A stretch of DNA of 64,000 nucleotides from the NCBI RefSeq assembly GCF_036884655.1, contig NC_088357.1, forward strand, positions 9,678,501 to 9,742,500, in the 5' to 3' direction. The first letter of the stretch is position 1. Every line of letters starts with the position of its first letter. The notes below the pieces were generated by a model. The model saw nothing but the letters and a program-made list of their open reading frames with translations. It did no database searches and was not told the DNA's origin. This DNA comes from Musa acuminata AAA Group. Taxonomy: Eukaryota; Streptophyta; Magnoliopsida; Zingiberales; Musaceae. Positions 1-13,364 of the stretch are shown in pieces. The position numbers and the translations under genes were made by a program.

Positions 1-762
1 GGGACAGCACGCAACTATATCAGTAGTCGTACAAAAGAACAGATTGATGAGCTTTTGAGCTCGAGGCAGAGAATAAAATGGGAGAAGAACATGCCAAAGG
101 AGGATCTCCAAATAAAACAAGCTGCAGCATTGGTTGTTAAGCTTGAAGGAAACTCTTTATTCTCTTCAGGAGATATTTCAGGGGCTGCATCAAAATACTC
201 TGAAGCTTTGGCACTGTGTCCAATGAAGTCCAAAAAGGAAAGACTTGTATTGTACAGCAATAGGGCTCAGTGTTATCTTCTCTTGCAGCAGCCACTGGCA
301 GCCATAAGTGATGCTACACGAGCGTTGTGCTTACATAACCCTCCTAATCGTCATGCAAAAAGCTTATGGAGAAGAGCCCAAGCATATGATATGCTTGGAT
401 TGGTGAAGGAGAGCTTGTTAGATGCCATTCTTTTCATTAATGAGTGCTCTCAGTCTAATGATCCTGACCTTTCTTTAAGGCACAACAAAGTTCCTGATTA
501 TGCTGAAAGGTTAGTGAAGAAGCAGATGCATGCTGCATGGTTATTCAGAGAAGCAGCTATTAAGCATGGGGGCATTCCTACCGAGGATGGATCTGGAGAT
601 GTCTATGGCCCAGAAGCTGATGATTCTGAGTGGGAAACGGCTAGTGAAAGTGATGTAGAAAATGGTGGACAGGAAGCTGATGACAATGAAGAGAATGATG
701 ACATCCGGAAGGATATGTATGACAAGTCAACTACAAAAGGTATCAAACTGATCTTTGGATAG
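1..762 (+). CDS. ARM/TPR co-chaperone-like protein, 3' coding exon (copy A, 5' part outside window)
   Basis: The open frame enters from the left edge (frame 1) and ends at TAG 760-762, giving 253 residues of a longer protein. Three tetratricopeptide repeats are visible, beginning at KLEGNSLF, LYSNRAQCYLLL and AKSLWRRAQAYDMLG. The residues that make a carboxylate clamp for Hsp70/Hsp90 tails are all present: Lys and Asn four apart in TPR1, Asn in TPR2, and Lys and Arg four apart in TPR3. A role as a chaperone-binding adaptor is therefore an inference. The C-terminal part is acidic (Asp/Glu-rich). Plant relatives carry armadillo repeats upstream, consistent with the extra exon seen in copy B at 37,427-37,646. 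The protein differs from copy B at only a handful of residues (for example Ser/Pro, Gln/Lys, Thr/Ala), so the duplication is recent. I do not recognise a standard gene symbol. Confidence 0.85.
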   Translation, partial: GTARNYISSRTKEQIDELLSSRQRIKWEKNMPKEDLQIKQAAALVVKLEGNSLFSSGDISGAASKYSEALALCPMKSKKERLVLYSNRAQCYLLLQQPLAAISDATRALCLHNPPNRHAKSLWRRAQAYDMLGLVKESLLDAILFINECSQSNDPDLSLRHNKVPDYAERLVKKQMHAAWLFREAAIKHGGIPTEDGSGDVYGPEADDSEWETASESDVENGGQEADDNEENDDIRKDMYDKSTTKGIKLIFG

Positions 763-2375
763 GAACTTGGAGGAAAAGGAATTCACTGCTTTAAGTTTGA
801 GATTAGTGTAGTTTTCTTCAAAAAGAAAAAGGAAGTTTATGATTAGTGTAAGTACTGTGAAGAAGTTCAAAATTTTCTTGATGTAATAATATATCAAGCT
901 TTGCAAGTTTCTTAATATATTGATTGACACTTTTTTTATATTATTACTTATTCTTCCTATACGATATGACAATTTAGTATAATGTTCAGCTAATTGTAAA
1001 ACCTTAACTAAACAGTCGAAGTCAGAAAACAAAGGTTTAAGTATGCTTGTCTGGGATTCTGTAGAGAACTCTTTTCTTGGTGGTACTTACTGTTTATGAT
1101 CTTCTCAGCGAAGATTATAACATCTGTGAATCCTTACTTTTTTGTTCCTAGAGACTAAAAGTAGCTCATTTGGCAATAACAGTTATATGCTTTCTTGGGT
1201 AGGATCATTATGGATTAAATTTTAGAGAATCATGGACACTGGTTACTTAGCATTCTAGGAACTGTGTATGTGTTTGTATATGGGTCACCATTCCATATCA
1301 CACAATAGTTATAATAGTGGTTAAAGATATAAAATTCACAGCTTTTGAAATTCAATTTTAGTTGTGAAACTTGGTAATTAAAATGAAAATGAGATATTTC
1401 TGACTGTTGCATTATGTGTTCTAAATTTAGTTCCAATTTTGTGATGTATTTATGAGGATAGAATCATTTACTTATCTTCATGTGGGATCATGCTTTGCGG
1501 ACATGCTTTGCTCTGCTATCTTCTTCTCCATACCAGTTGTTTTCTTTTGAAGTCCCTTGGACTGTTCTTTTGAGAGGTTGTCATTGGAATTCATTTGTTG
1601 TTCTTACTACTGCTTCCTTCTTGTGGTGTAATGTTTATAGCTTTGTACTTCTTGTTATGTTTATCTTTAACTGCCATTTTCCTTCTCCTAATTTCTTTAG
1701 TTTCTTCTCTTATCACCGGTCTACATATTCCTTAGAATTCAATACCAGCAATATATACACGAAAGCAAGAGGAGCAACCATATGGCTGCTTCTCAAGGGA
1801 CAAGGAAAGCGATTCTGTCTGGTGTATCAGGTTTTTTTACAATATATATTTTTAGATTCCAAATAATTGGTTGTATTGGGTGTTGTGGAAATATTGGGAA
1901 TGATACTATAATATGGTCAATGGACAATATAAATAACTGGCCTTCATAACTGAACATTCTTGAGTGTGCAAACTGATGGTATCAAATGTTACCATGCCCA
2001 TTATAGTCATTACCATAGATTCCCTTTTTAACAAGAGTGATTTTTCTGCCAATTTGCGGAATCTGTTGACATCCCCATTGAAAGAACGTAACAATTTTCC
2101 TTTATTATAGAATGTTACTTCCATGGAGGTCAAATTTGATGTCAATACCTCAAGAGTATTTTTAAGGTTACTTTATTATTTTCCACTTGATTTTTATTAC
2201 ATATATTCAAGTCTGGAGAACCAGCGATATCTTTGCTCTCCAAATTTCTACTTAGTATTTCCACCATTAACAAGAGCTGACCCACAGCAAAATGCATTTG
2301 GCACCCAACTTGTTGCATTTCTTGTGTCTTATCTTTTGACCAACCAGGTTATCTAACTTCTTAAAGGTTGGGCAG
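763..2375 (+). repeat. 3' flank of ARM/TPR gene, segmental duplication copy A
   Basis: This stretch aligns along its length with 39,090-40,650, with scattered substitutions and small indels. It holds the 3' untranslated region and downstream DNA of the ARM/TPR gene. Similarity to copy B stops near 2,370, just after a shared segment beginning ttatctaacttcttaaa. A short segment at about 1,760-1,830 could be an alternative 3' exon, but I see no strong coding evidence for it. The short ORFs here are not supported. Confidence 0.75.
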
Positions 2376-3395
2376 AGGATAACCAAATATTTTACCTGTG
2401 TTTTTTAAAACTAAATAGGTCATTTTTGCCTGAAGAAACTGAACCTGTTTTCTGACTCATGGCTAATAATGCCAGAAGATCTTTTATTTCTGTGATTTGT
2501 ATATCTCATCTGTGAGGGAATCCTGAGGTCATGTTTCTAAAATATGACTTAGCTCATTTCCAAGTTTCTTCTCACTGAGCTCATGTTCCGAAACAGCAGT
2601 CTTATTTATCTTCCATGATCATGTTGCTTTTTCTCTGGTGGCATTGCACATTATCATGCTTTATGTATTGGCACTAGTTGAATCTAAAATATGGCCTGTG
2701 ACAGAAGAGGTAAAAGTCAGCTAACACATCCTGGATGCTTATTTGTGTTTTCCTTTTGCATCACTTCTAATCTTATTTTGGACCTTTGAAACAGATTTGG
2801 TTCGTGGATACAACATCCTGCTTATGGAAGATGCAACATAACTCTGTGTGAAATTTCATCAGTGGGTTTAGCTTCTTGTTCAGACCCCAAAAGTATTAGT
2901 TCTATGGTGTGAGTTTTGAGGAACTCGAGCCTTGTGTGAATGTTGAATTGACTAATGAACTGCAACCGGGATCCTTATTTTTGGATGAATCCAATGTGCT
3001 CAGTTGCTTCAGAATGGATCCAATGTCTTTACACCTAAGTGAATCAACTGAGTTTAGCAGCCTGTTTTATGCTATATGCATATTAGAGTGAATGAGAAGC
3101 TATTTGTTGATGGATCCCCTTTGTTGATCTTATGTGAGTAACATCACCTTTTATGTTGGTGCTGCACTGGTGTTAATTCTACTTTTTTTAGATTCTTGAA
3201 CAATTGTTTCTTCCAATGATCTTTATTTGGGATTCCATAATCCATGTGAAACACAATCCAACAGTTTGGCCTCTTATTTGTTAGTTGTTTCATACTTTAT
3301 TGCCTTTGCAAGCTATAGAAGACTCGATGGCTATATGTTGGCTGTATACAGTATTTGAAGCATATCCCTGCATTGGCCTAGTTGAATTATCTAAT
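2376..3395. other. Unique intergenic segment present only in copy A
   Basis: About 1 kb lying between the end of the copy A/B similarity and the first array unit. I see no gene, RNA or clear repeat in it. The 60-codon ORF at 2,909-3,091 has no recognisable features and is probably chance. Confidence 0.5.
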
Positions 3396-3639
3396 TCAAG
3401 GTCTTTAATTTCACGGGGTTCTATTAGTATTTATTGATTTGCTCGTCAGAGTGGATGCCATAAATTGGATCGGATCATCTGGTTTAGGTTTTTTCTTCTT
3501 CAGTACATCTTTTTCTCTTTACTTCTTTTTTTTCGCCAATCGATTTGAGATCGAATGGTCCGATATGATTTGTCATTTAAATAATATTTTTTTTTTATTT
3601 TTTTCTATGCTCTAGAGAGAATGTTCTTTTCCGCCTCTA

Positions 3640-4165
3640 TTTTGGTGCATCTCCTTCTCCCTCCCTCATCAACATTAGGAACAGATAAGATCCCTTCCTC
3701 CCTCATCAACACTAGGAACAAATAAGATCCCTTTTGAAATGGTCATGGATTGGTATAACTTTGAAATTAATTATGGATGGTAATTATGGATCGAAATAGA
3801 TGAGATTCCTATTGGTATGACAATGGGACGAAAATGAATTCCTTGATATGTTATCTTCCGTCTTGGTGCATCTCTTTCTCCCTCCCTCATCAATATTAGA
3901 AACAGATAAGATCCCTTCCTCCCTCATCAACACTAGGAACAGATAAGATCCCTTTTGAAATGGTCATGGATCGGTATAACTTTGAAATTAATTATGGATG
4001 AAAATAGATGAGATTCCTATTGGTATGACAATGGAACGAAAATTGAATTCTTTGATTTGTTTCTCTGAAGTGTTTTAAGAAATAGATGAGATTCCTATTG
4101 GTATGACAATGGAACGAAAATTGAATTCTTTGATTTGTTTATCTGAAGTGTTTTAATGAGATGGG
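3640..4165. repeat. Short nested tandem duplications in the first array unit
   Basis: The phrase ccctccctcatcaac with about 40 flanking bases appears four times (near 3,660, 3,700, 3,882 and 3,920). A segment of about 225 bp is doubled as a whole (3,640-3,860 versus 3,865-4,020). A further 80 bp segment beginning gaaatagatgagattcctat is doubled immediately after it (4,000-4,080 and 4,080-4,160). The array is therefore mutating by local duplication at several scales. Confidence 0.7.
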
Positions 4166-4741
4166 TTTTTTTTTTTTTTGCTCATGTCTTTTATAGGATT
4201 TTTTTGACTTGGACCTTTGTTATATTCTCTTGTTTCTATGCAGCTGAATGGAGTACTAAATGGTCATGGTGGTTATCTATTTCTTGTTACAACAAGTGAT
4301 GACTCTATAGCTAGTTCTTAGTGGTATATTTTGGCCCATAGAAATTAGGGATTGAAGTTTATGATTGGTATATAGCATGATAAAGGCTTAATGTGATGAA
4401 CTTTGGAAAGTAGAATGATATGTTAGTAGGAAACATATATCTAAGAAGGATATAGGAACCCTACATAAAAAAACATATCCTTTTCTTATTGTAGTCTCTC
4501 ACTTCACAAGCCACAAATATATACTGTTATAATCACACACATTGAGAGTTAGGGTGAGAACCCACTTTTTATTGGTGAAAAAACATGATAGTTCATCAAA
4601 ACACTCAACACTAGGAAGAATAAAGATCATTTGGTTTTATCTTTCTAGAGATATCACGATTTTGGTTTACCATTCCAGCAAGAAGAGATTCAACAAAGTG
4701 AAACAACATTATATTTCATCTAGGAAGAAACACCGGAAAAA

Positions 4742-5017
4742 CTAAGTATCGTAATGTCCTAGTAGCGCAATGAGCATTGCCTTGTAATCTCTCAAAGTGT
4801 TGCCATTGATTGCTTTTTTTAAGTAGGTCGCCTCTATCACTTTCAAATCAACCTCCGCATGAGTAATAATTATTTGAGTAAGAGAATTCTTATTGGTTCC
4901 TAGACCTTTAATGGCCAACCAGATTTCCTTCTCTAAGTATCTCTCTGGACAGCATGAGTAACATATGATCGCCCTTAATGTAATGAGGAACTCGTTTTTG
5001 CAATCAGATTTTAGATC
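4742..5017 (-). pseudogene. Annexin last-exon copy, array unit 1
   Basis: The minus-strand frame reads as annexin repeat 4 from DLKSD to LLGHYDT and ends at a stop at 4,742. The calcium loop reads GLGTNK. A stretch matching the NSVPLEQ region is shortened to LKKAINGNT, so this copy has a small in-frame loss but no nonsense codon. The splice acceptor expected just upstream (above 5,017) is altered: AG is shifted by one base compared with the intact gene. It is unlikely to be used as an in-frame exon. Confidence 0.7.
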
Positions 5018-6657
5018 TCGCAAGAAGGCAAAATCTAATCAAATATCAAGAAACAATTGTTGTATGACATGAAGTTTTGATGCATCTTAGTCCCAAGTTT
5101 CATATTTTCAAGGTAAAAATAATTGATTTTATTTATCAAGAGTACACCTTAAAATCGAATTGAAGATGCATTATCATATTGCCCGCCAACCATGCACAAT
5201 GAGATAAGTCCCTTATACTACTTTTGGAATATAGGCCGTATTAGTTTTAACATATAGATAGATGAAATATAAATTCAAGTTTAGATGGACAAAAACTGAT
5301 TAGCTATGGAGGACCGTAAAAATCTCCTTCGAAGTTTGATATACTATCAAAGACAAAAGTTCATGTACAAAGGATAAGATGATAGGTAAGCCATTTAAGC
5401 TAAGATGCTCAAATGCAACACAACATGAAGATTACAAATTTTAGTTTCTTAAATATCAATTTGCAATATAGAAAAAGAGAACGGAGTATTGAAACCGGGA
5501 GAAGTCATGAAGAAAATTCCACTATGATGAAAGATGCAAACACTCTAATATCAAGGGTTTTAATTTTATGTGTTCAATTAGTATTTATTGGCCTATCCAT
5601 CGAAGCAGATGACATAAACTAGATCGGACCATCCGATTTAGTTTTCTCTTCTTCCAGTTTCAGTACATCTCATTCTCTTCCTCTGACAATAGGTTTGAAA
5701 TCGAATGGTCTGATTTGGTTTGTAATTTAAATAATATTTTATTTTTTTTCCTATACTCCAAGGTGAATCTCTTCTCCGGCCTCCATTTTAATGCTATCTC
5801 CTTCTCCGTCCTTCATTAACACTCAGAACAGATAAGATTCTTTTTGGTCTAGCCATGGATCATGTAGCTTCAAAATTGATTATAGATGGAAATCGATGAG
5901 ATTCCTATTGGTCAGACCATGGAACGAAAATTAAATTCCTTGATTGGCTTCTCTGAAGTGTTTAAAAGATACGTGGTCTCTTCTGCTAGTGTCTTTTAGA
6001 AGATTTTTTTGACCTTGACCTTTGTTATGTCCTCCTACTTCTATGTTTCACATATATCTCTAAAGTATTCTACGTGACAAACATACCAAGTTATTCTCAA
6101 ATCATAATAGACAATGATATCTTGGACGTGAGTTCGCGTAAATAGTTATCAACACTAACAACTGAATAAAGCACTAAATAATCATGGTGGCTATCTATTT
6201 TTTGTTATAACAAGTGTTGATTCTGTCGCCGCTCATTCTTGGTCTTATGTTTTGGCCCAGAGAAATTAGGGATTGAGGTTAATGATTGCTATATAGTATG
6301 ATAAAGGCTCAATGTGATGAACTTTGGAATGTCGAATTTAAGATTAGTTGGTAGAAAACATGTATATAGGAATGATACATGAATCTTATATAAAAAAAAC
6401 ATACCCCTTTCTTCTTTTAGTTTTTCACTCTACAAGCCATAGATATATGCTACTGCAATCATACACATTGAGAGTTAGGGTGAGAACCAACTTTTTATTA
6501 GTGAAGAAATATGATAGTTTATCAAATTACTCGGAAGAAAAAAAATCATTCGGTTTTATCTTTCTAGGGATATCAGGATTTTGGTATACCATTCTAGCAA
6601 GAGGGATTTAGTAAAGTGAAATAACATTATATTTCATCCAGGAAGAAACATTGGAAA

Positions 6658-6937
6658 AGAGTATCATCATGTCCTAGCAGTAAAATGAACATTGCCTTGT
6701 AATCTCACAAAGTATTGACCTTGATTACTTTTTCGAGTGGCACACTGTTCCTCTTGTAGTAGCTGCCTTTATCGTCTTCAGATCAACCTTCATAGGAGTT
6801 AGAGAATTCTTATCACTTCCTAGATCTTTGATAGCCAATCGGATTAACTTCTCAAAGTATCTCTCCAGGCAATATGTGCAACATATGATCACCCTTAATT
6901 AAGCGAGGAACTCGATTTTGTGATTAGATTTAAGATC
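6658..6937 (-). pseudogene. Annexin last-exon copy, array unit 2
   Basis: Recognisable annexin repeat 4 on minus. It has an in-frame stop where the intact gene reads LAALRAI (TAA near 6,900) and a deletion in the TRAEVD region near 6,795. It is broken beyond use as a coding exon. Confidence 0.7.
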
Positions 6938-8513
6938 TCGCAAAAAGGTAAAATCTAATCAAATATCAAGAAACAGTTATAGTATGACATGAAGCCTTGA
7001 GGCATCTTAGTCCAAAGTTTCATATTTTTGAGGTCAAAACAATTGATTTTATTTATCAAGCCTTGGACATTGAGATAAGTCACTTTCGCTACTATTATAA
7101 CATAAGCTGTATTAATTTGAGCAGATAGATAAATAAAACATAAATTTAAGTTCAGATGGGTAAGAAATGGTTGGTTATGGAGGACAATAAAAACCTCCTT
7201 GAAGTTTGATATACGATCAAAGACAAAAGTCCATGGATAGAGAAGAAGATGTTGGGTAAGCTATTTTAGCTGAGATGCTCAAATGTAACACAACATGAAG
7301 ATTACATACTCTAGTTCCACAAATATCAATTTGTAATATAGAAAAAAAGAACAAAGTATTGGAACATAGAGAAGTGATGGAGAAAATTCCACCATGATGA
7401 AAGATAAAAAAATAAAATATCAAGGATTTTAATTTCATGTGTTCGATTAGTATTTATTAACCTGCGCGTCTGAGCAGATGGAATAAATTTGAATAGACTA
7501 TCTAATTATTTTTTTCTTCTTCCGGTTTCAGTACATCTCCTTATCTTCCTCTTCTCTGATGATAGATTTGAGATTGAATGGTTCGATTTGATTTATCATT
7601 TAAATAATATGTTTTATTTTTTTATGCTCTAAGGAGAATCTCCTCTCTAGCCTCTGTTTCGGTGCATCTCCTTCTCCCTCCCTCATCAACACTCGGAATA
7701 GATAAGATCATTTTTGGTTTTGCCATGGATCGATGTAGCTTCAAAATTTAATATAGATGGAAATAGATAAGATTTCTATTGGTCTGACCATTGAACAAAA
7801 ATTGAATTTCTTGATTAGCCACTCTCAAGTGTTTAAAAGAGACATGATCTTTTCTACTCATGTCTTTTAGAGGATTTTTTGGACGTTGACCTTTGTTATG
7901 TCCTCTTGCTTGTATGTTTCACATGTACCTCTGAAGTATCTACATGACAAACAAACCAAGCTGTTCACCTTAAGTCATGATGGATAATGATATCTTAGTG
8001 TAAAGGCGCCTAAATAGTTATCAACACTAACAACTGAATGAAGTAATAAATGGTCATTATGGTTATCTATTTTTTGTTATAACAAGTGTTGATTCTGTTG
8101 CTCATTCTTGGTGGTATGTTTTGGCCTAAAGAAATTAGGGATTGAGGTTTATGATTGCTATATAGCATGGTAAAGGCTCAATGATACGAACTTTGAAAAG
8201 AATAATTTATGTAGGAAATATATATCTAGGAATGATATAAGAACCCTACATAAAAAAACATAGCTTTTTTTTTTTTTCTGTTAATTTCACATGCCAACAT
8301 GATAGTTTATCAAAATACTAGTAAGAACCCTACATAAGAACCCACTTTTTATTAGTAAGAAAACATGATAGTTTATCAAAATACTCGATACTAGGAAGAA
8401 CAAAGATCATTCGTTCTAGAGATATCAAGATTTTGGTTTTTCATTCTAGCAAGAAAGGATTCAGCAAAGTGAAATAACATCATATTTCATCCAAGAAGAA
8501 ACACTATAAAAGC

Positions 8514-8809
8514 TTAAGTATCATCATGTCCTAGCAGCACAATGAGCATTGTCTTGTAATCTCTTAAAGTGTTGCCCTTGATTGCTTTTTCGAGTGGCAC
8601 ACTATTCCTCTTGTAGTAGCTGCCTCTATCGTCTTTAGATCAACATTCACACGAGTAATAATTGTTCGAGTAAGAAAATTCTTATCGGTTCCTAAATTTT
8701 TGATAGCCAATCGGATTAACTTATCTAAGTATCTCTCTGGGCAATATATACAACGTATGATCACCCTTAATGTAGCGAGGAACTTATTTTTGTGATCAGA
8801 TTTTAGATC
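8514..8809 (-). pseudogene. Annexin last-exon copy, array unit 3
   Basis: Annexin repeat 4 on minus with loop NLGTDK. The frame shifts after KTIEAAT, so the conserved [11 protein letters not shown] part is read out of frame, and AG at the acceptor position is displaced. Decayed copy. Confidence 0.7.
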
Positions 8810-10388
8810 TCGTAAGAAGGCAAAATCTAATCAAATATCAAGAAACAGTTCCAGTATAACATGAAGCCTTGATGCATCTTAGTCCAAAGTTTCATATTTT
8901 CGAGGTCAAAACAATTGATTTTATTTATCAAGAGTCAACCTTGAAATGGAATCGAAGATGCATTAGCATATTATCTGCTAAGCATGAACATTAAGATAAG
9001 TCACTTACACTACTATTAGAACATAAGCTATATTAGTTTGAGCAAATAGATAAATGAAATATAAATTTAAGTTCCGATGGGTAAGAAATGGTTGGTTATG
9101 GAGGGCAATAATAACCTCCTTCCAAGTTTGATATATGATCAAAGACAAAAGTCCATATATAGAGGAGAAGATGTTGGGTAAGCTATTTTAGCTGAGATAC
9201 TCAAATGCAACACAATACGAAGATTACATACTCTAGTTTCATAAATATCAATTTGCAATATAGAAAAAGAGAATAGAGTGTTGGAACATGGAGAAGTGAT
9301 GAAGAAAATTCCACCATGATGAAAGATAAAAACACCAAAATATCAAGGGTTTTTAATTTCACGTGTTCGATCAATATTTATTAGCTTGACTGTCGGAGCA
9401 GATGGAATAAACTAGACTGGACTATCTAGTTTAATTTTCTTCTTTCAATTTCAGTACATCTCCTTATTTTCCTCTTCTCCTCTTTCTTCGACAATAGTTT
9501 GAGATCGAATGGTTCGATTTGGTTTATCATTTAAACAATATTTTCTATTCCTCAAGGAGAATCTCCTCTCCATCCTTCTCCCTCCCGCATCAACTCTTGG
9601 AATAGATTAGATCTCTTTTGGTTTGGCCATAGATCGATGCAGCCTCGAAATTGATTATAGTTAGAAATAGATGAGATTTCTATTGGTTTGACTATAAAAC
9701 GAAAATTGAATTTCTTGATTGGTTGCTCTTAAAGTGTTTAAAGGAAACATGGTCTTTTTTGCTCGTGTCTTTTAAAGGATTTTTTTGATCTTGATCTTTG
9801 TTATATCTCCTTGTTTCTATTTTTCATTTATATACCAAGCTTTTCTCCCCAAGTCTTGTTGGACAATGATATCTTGGTGTGAGTTCATCTAAATAGTTAT
9901 CAACATGAAATAACTGAATAGAGTACTAAACGGTTATGTTGGCTATCTATTTTTTGTTATAACAAGTGTTGATTCTGTCACTCATTCTTGGTCGTATGTT
10001 TTGGGCATGAGAAATTAGGAATTGATGTTTATTATTACTATATAGTATGATAAAGGGCCAATGTAATAAATTAGGAATTCAGGATTAGTTAGTAGGAAAT
10101 AAATATCTAGGAAGGATATAAGAACCCTACATAAAAAAGACATACCTTTTTCTTTTTGTAGTTTCTCACTCTGCAAGCCACAAATATATGCTATTGCAAT
10201 CACACACATTAAGAGTTAGGGTGAGAACTCACTTTTTAATGGTGAAAAAACATGATAGTTTATCAAAATACTCGACACAAGATCATTCAGTTTTATATTT
10301 CTATTGATATTAGGATTTTCGTTTACCATTTCAACAAGAAGGAATTCAACAACATCATATTTTATTCAGGAAGAAACATTGGAAAAGC

Positions 10389-10689
10389 TCAGGCATCATC
10401 ATATCTTAGCAATGCAGTGAGCATTGATTTTTAATCTCTTGAAGTGGTAACCTTTATTGCTTGTTCGAGTAGCACACTGTTCCTCTTGTAGTAGGCCACC
10501 TCTATTACCTTCGGAACATCCTCCGCATGAGTAGTAATTATTCAAGTAAGAGAATTCTTATCGGTTCGTTCCTAGATCATTGATAGTCAATCGGATTATC
10601 TTCCCCAAGTATCACTCTGGGAAACATGTGCAACGTATGATCGCCGTTAATTCCGCGAGGAACTCGTTTTGGTGATCGGGTTTTAGATC
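10389..10689 (-). pseudogene. Annexin last-exon copy, array unit 4
   Basis: Same exon, interrupted by a small insertion near 10,565 (ggttcg doubled) and by several changes. The base pair at the acceptor position reads GG instead of AG. A TAA interrupts the final RDYKAML segment, as in other units. Confidence 0.65.
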
Positions 10690-13077
10690 CCGTAAAAAGG
10701 TAAAATCTATTAAAAAATTAAGATAGTTGCAGTTTGACATAAAGCCTTAATGCATCTTAGTCCGTAGTTTCATATTTTCAAGGTCAAAACAATTGATTTT
10801 ATTTATTAAGAATATAACTTAAAATCGAATTGAAGATGCATTAGGATATTCTCTACCAACTATGCACATTGAGATAAGTCCCTTACACTACTATTGGAAC
10901 ATAGGCTATATTAGTTTAAATAGATAGATTAATGAAACATAAATTCAAATTCAGATATATAAGAAATGGTTGGCTGTGGAGTGCAGTAAAAACCTCATGC
11001 AAAATTTAATATATGATCAAAGATAAAAGTCCGAGTATAAGATGTTGGGTAAGCTATTTTAGCTAAGATTCTCAAATGCAATACAATATAAAGATTATAG
11101 ACACAAGTTCCTTAAATATTAATTTTTGATATAGAAAAAGAGAACAGAGCGTTGGAATCGGAAGATGTCATGGAGAAAATTCTATCACGATGAAATATAC
11201 AAGCACCCAAATATCAAGGGTTTTAATTTCAAGTACTTAATCAATATTTATTAGCCTATCTGTTGGAACGGATGAAATAAACTGGACCAGACCATCCAGT
11301 TTAGTTTTCTCTTCTTTCAGTTTCAGTACATCTCCTTATCTTCCTCTTCACCTCTTTTTTCGATAATCAATTTGAGATCGAATGGTTCGATTTGGTTTAT
11401 CATTTAAATAATATTTTTTTTTATTTTTTTTCTATTCTCCAACGAGAATCTCCTCTCCATCCTTCTCCCTCCCTCATCAATCAACACTTGGAATAGATAA
11501 GATCTCTTTTGGTTTGGCCATGGATTGACGAAGCTTCAAAATTAATTATAGATAGAAATAGATAAGATTCCTATTGGTTTGACTATGAAATGAAAATTGA
11601 ATTTCTTGATTGGCTACTTTGAAATGTTTAAAGGAGACATGATCTATCCTGCGCATATCTTTTAAAGGATTTTTTTAATCATGACGTTTGTTATATCCCC
11701 TATTTCTATTTTTCAGTTATATCTCTAAAATATCTACATGACAAACAAACTAAGCAATTCTCCGCAAGTCTTGTTAGACAATGATATCTTGGCGTGAGTT
11801 ACCTAAATAGTTATCAACACTAATGACTGAATGGAGTACCAAATGGTAATGTTGGCTATCTATTTTTTTTTATAACAAGTGTTGATTTTGCCACTCCTTC
11901 TTGGTCGAATGTTCTGAGCCAGAAAATTAGGAATTGAGGTTTATGATTACTATATAGCTTGATAAAGGGCCAATGTGATAAACTTTGGAAAGCAGAATTC
12001 AGGATTAATTAGTAGGAAACATATATCTAGGAAGGATATAAGAACCCTACATAAAAAAAACATACCCTTTTCTTTTTATATTTTTCTACTTTCAGTTTTA
12101 GTACATCTCCTTATCTTCCTCTTCACCTCTTTTTTTGACAATCAATTTGAGATCGAATGGTTCGATTTGGTTTATCATTTAAATAATATTTTTTATTTAT
12201 TTTAATTCTCCAATGAGAATCTTCTCTCCATCATTCTCCCTCCCTCATCAACACTCAAAATAGATAAGATCCCTTTTGGTTTGGCCATAGATCAATGCAG
12301 CCTCGAAATTGATTATAGGTAAAAATAGATGAGATTCCTTTAGGTTTGATTATGAAATGAAAATTGAATTCCATGGCTACTCTGAAATGTTTAAAAGAGA
12401 CATGGTCTCTTTGCTCATGTCTTTTAAAGGATTTTTTTGATCTTTAATTTTGTTATATCTCCCTGTTTCTATTTTAAACTTATACCTCTGAAGTATCTAG
12501 TTGACAAATATACCAAGTTATTCTCCTTAAGTCATGATGGACAATAATATCATGGCATGAGTTTGCCTATATAGTTATAAACACTAACAACTGAATAGAG
12601 TGCTAAATGGTCATTGTGACTATCTATTTTTTGTTATAACAAGTTTTGATTCTGTCGCTCGTTCTTGGTCATATGTTTTGGGCCAGAGAAATTAGCGATT
12701 GAGATTTATGATTGCTATATAACATGATATAGCAGAATTTATGATTAATTAGTAGAAAACATATATTTAAGAATAATATAGGAACCCTACATAAAAAAAC
12801 ATACACTTTTTTATTTAATTTCTAACACCACAAGTCATAGATATTTGCTATTGCAATCACACACATTGAGAGTTAGTGTGAGAACCCACTTTTTATTGGT
12901 GAAAAAATATAATAGTATATCAAAATACTCGATACTAGAAAGAACAAAAATCATTTAGTTTTATCTCTCTAGTGATATTAGTATTTTGGTTTATAATTCA
13001 AACAAGAAGAAATTCAACAAAGTGAAAACAACATCATATTTCATCCAAGAAGAAACATGGGAAAAGCTCAAGCATCA

Positions 13078-13364
13078 TCATGCCATAGCAGCGTAGTGAG
13101 CATTACCTTGTAGTCTCTCGAAGTGTCACCCGTGATTGCTTGTTCGAGTGGCACACTGTTCTACTTGTAGTTGGCTGCCTCTATCACCTTTAGATCAATA
13201 TTCAAACGAGTACTAATTATTTGAGTAAGAGAATTCTCATAAGTTCCTAGACCATTTATAGCCAATCGGATTATCTTCTCCAAGTATCTCTCTAGGTAGC
13301 ATGTGCAACGTATGGTCGCACTTAATGTAAAGAGGAACTTGTTTTTGCGATCAGATTTTAAATC
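13078..13364 (-). pseudogene. Annexin last-exon copy, array unit 5 (acceptor retained)
   Basis: This copy is closer to the intact exon than most. Its splice acceptor (cgtag before GATTTAAAA on minus) is canonical, the repeat-4 loop reads GLGTYE, and the end reads LLWHDDA. One in-frame TAG replaces an Arg codon in the YYKRNSV segment. It is followed (in transcript order preceded) by a truncated exon 4 copy at 14,157-14,310, so 13,078-14,310 is a relic of the annexin 3' half. Confidence 0.7.
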
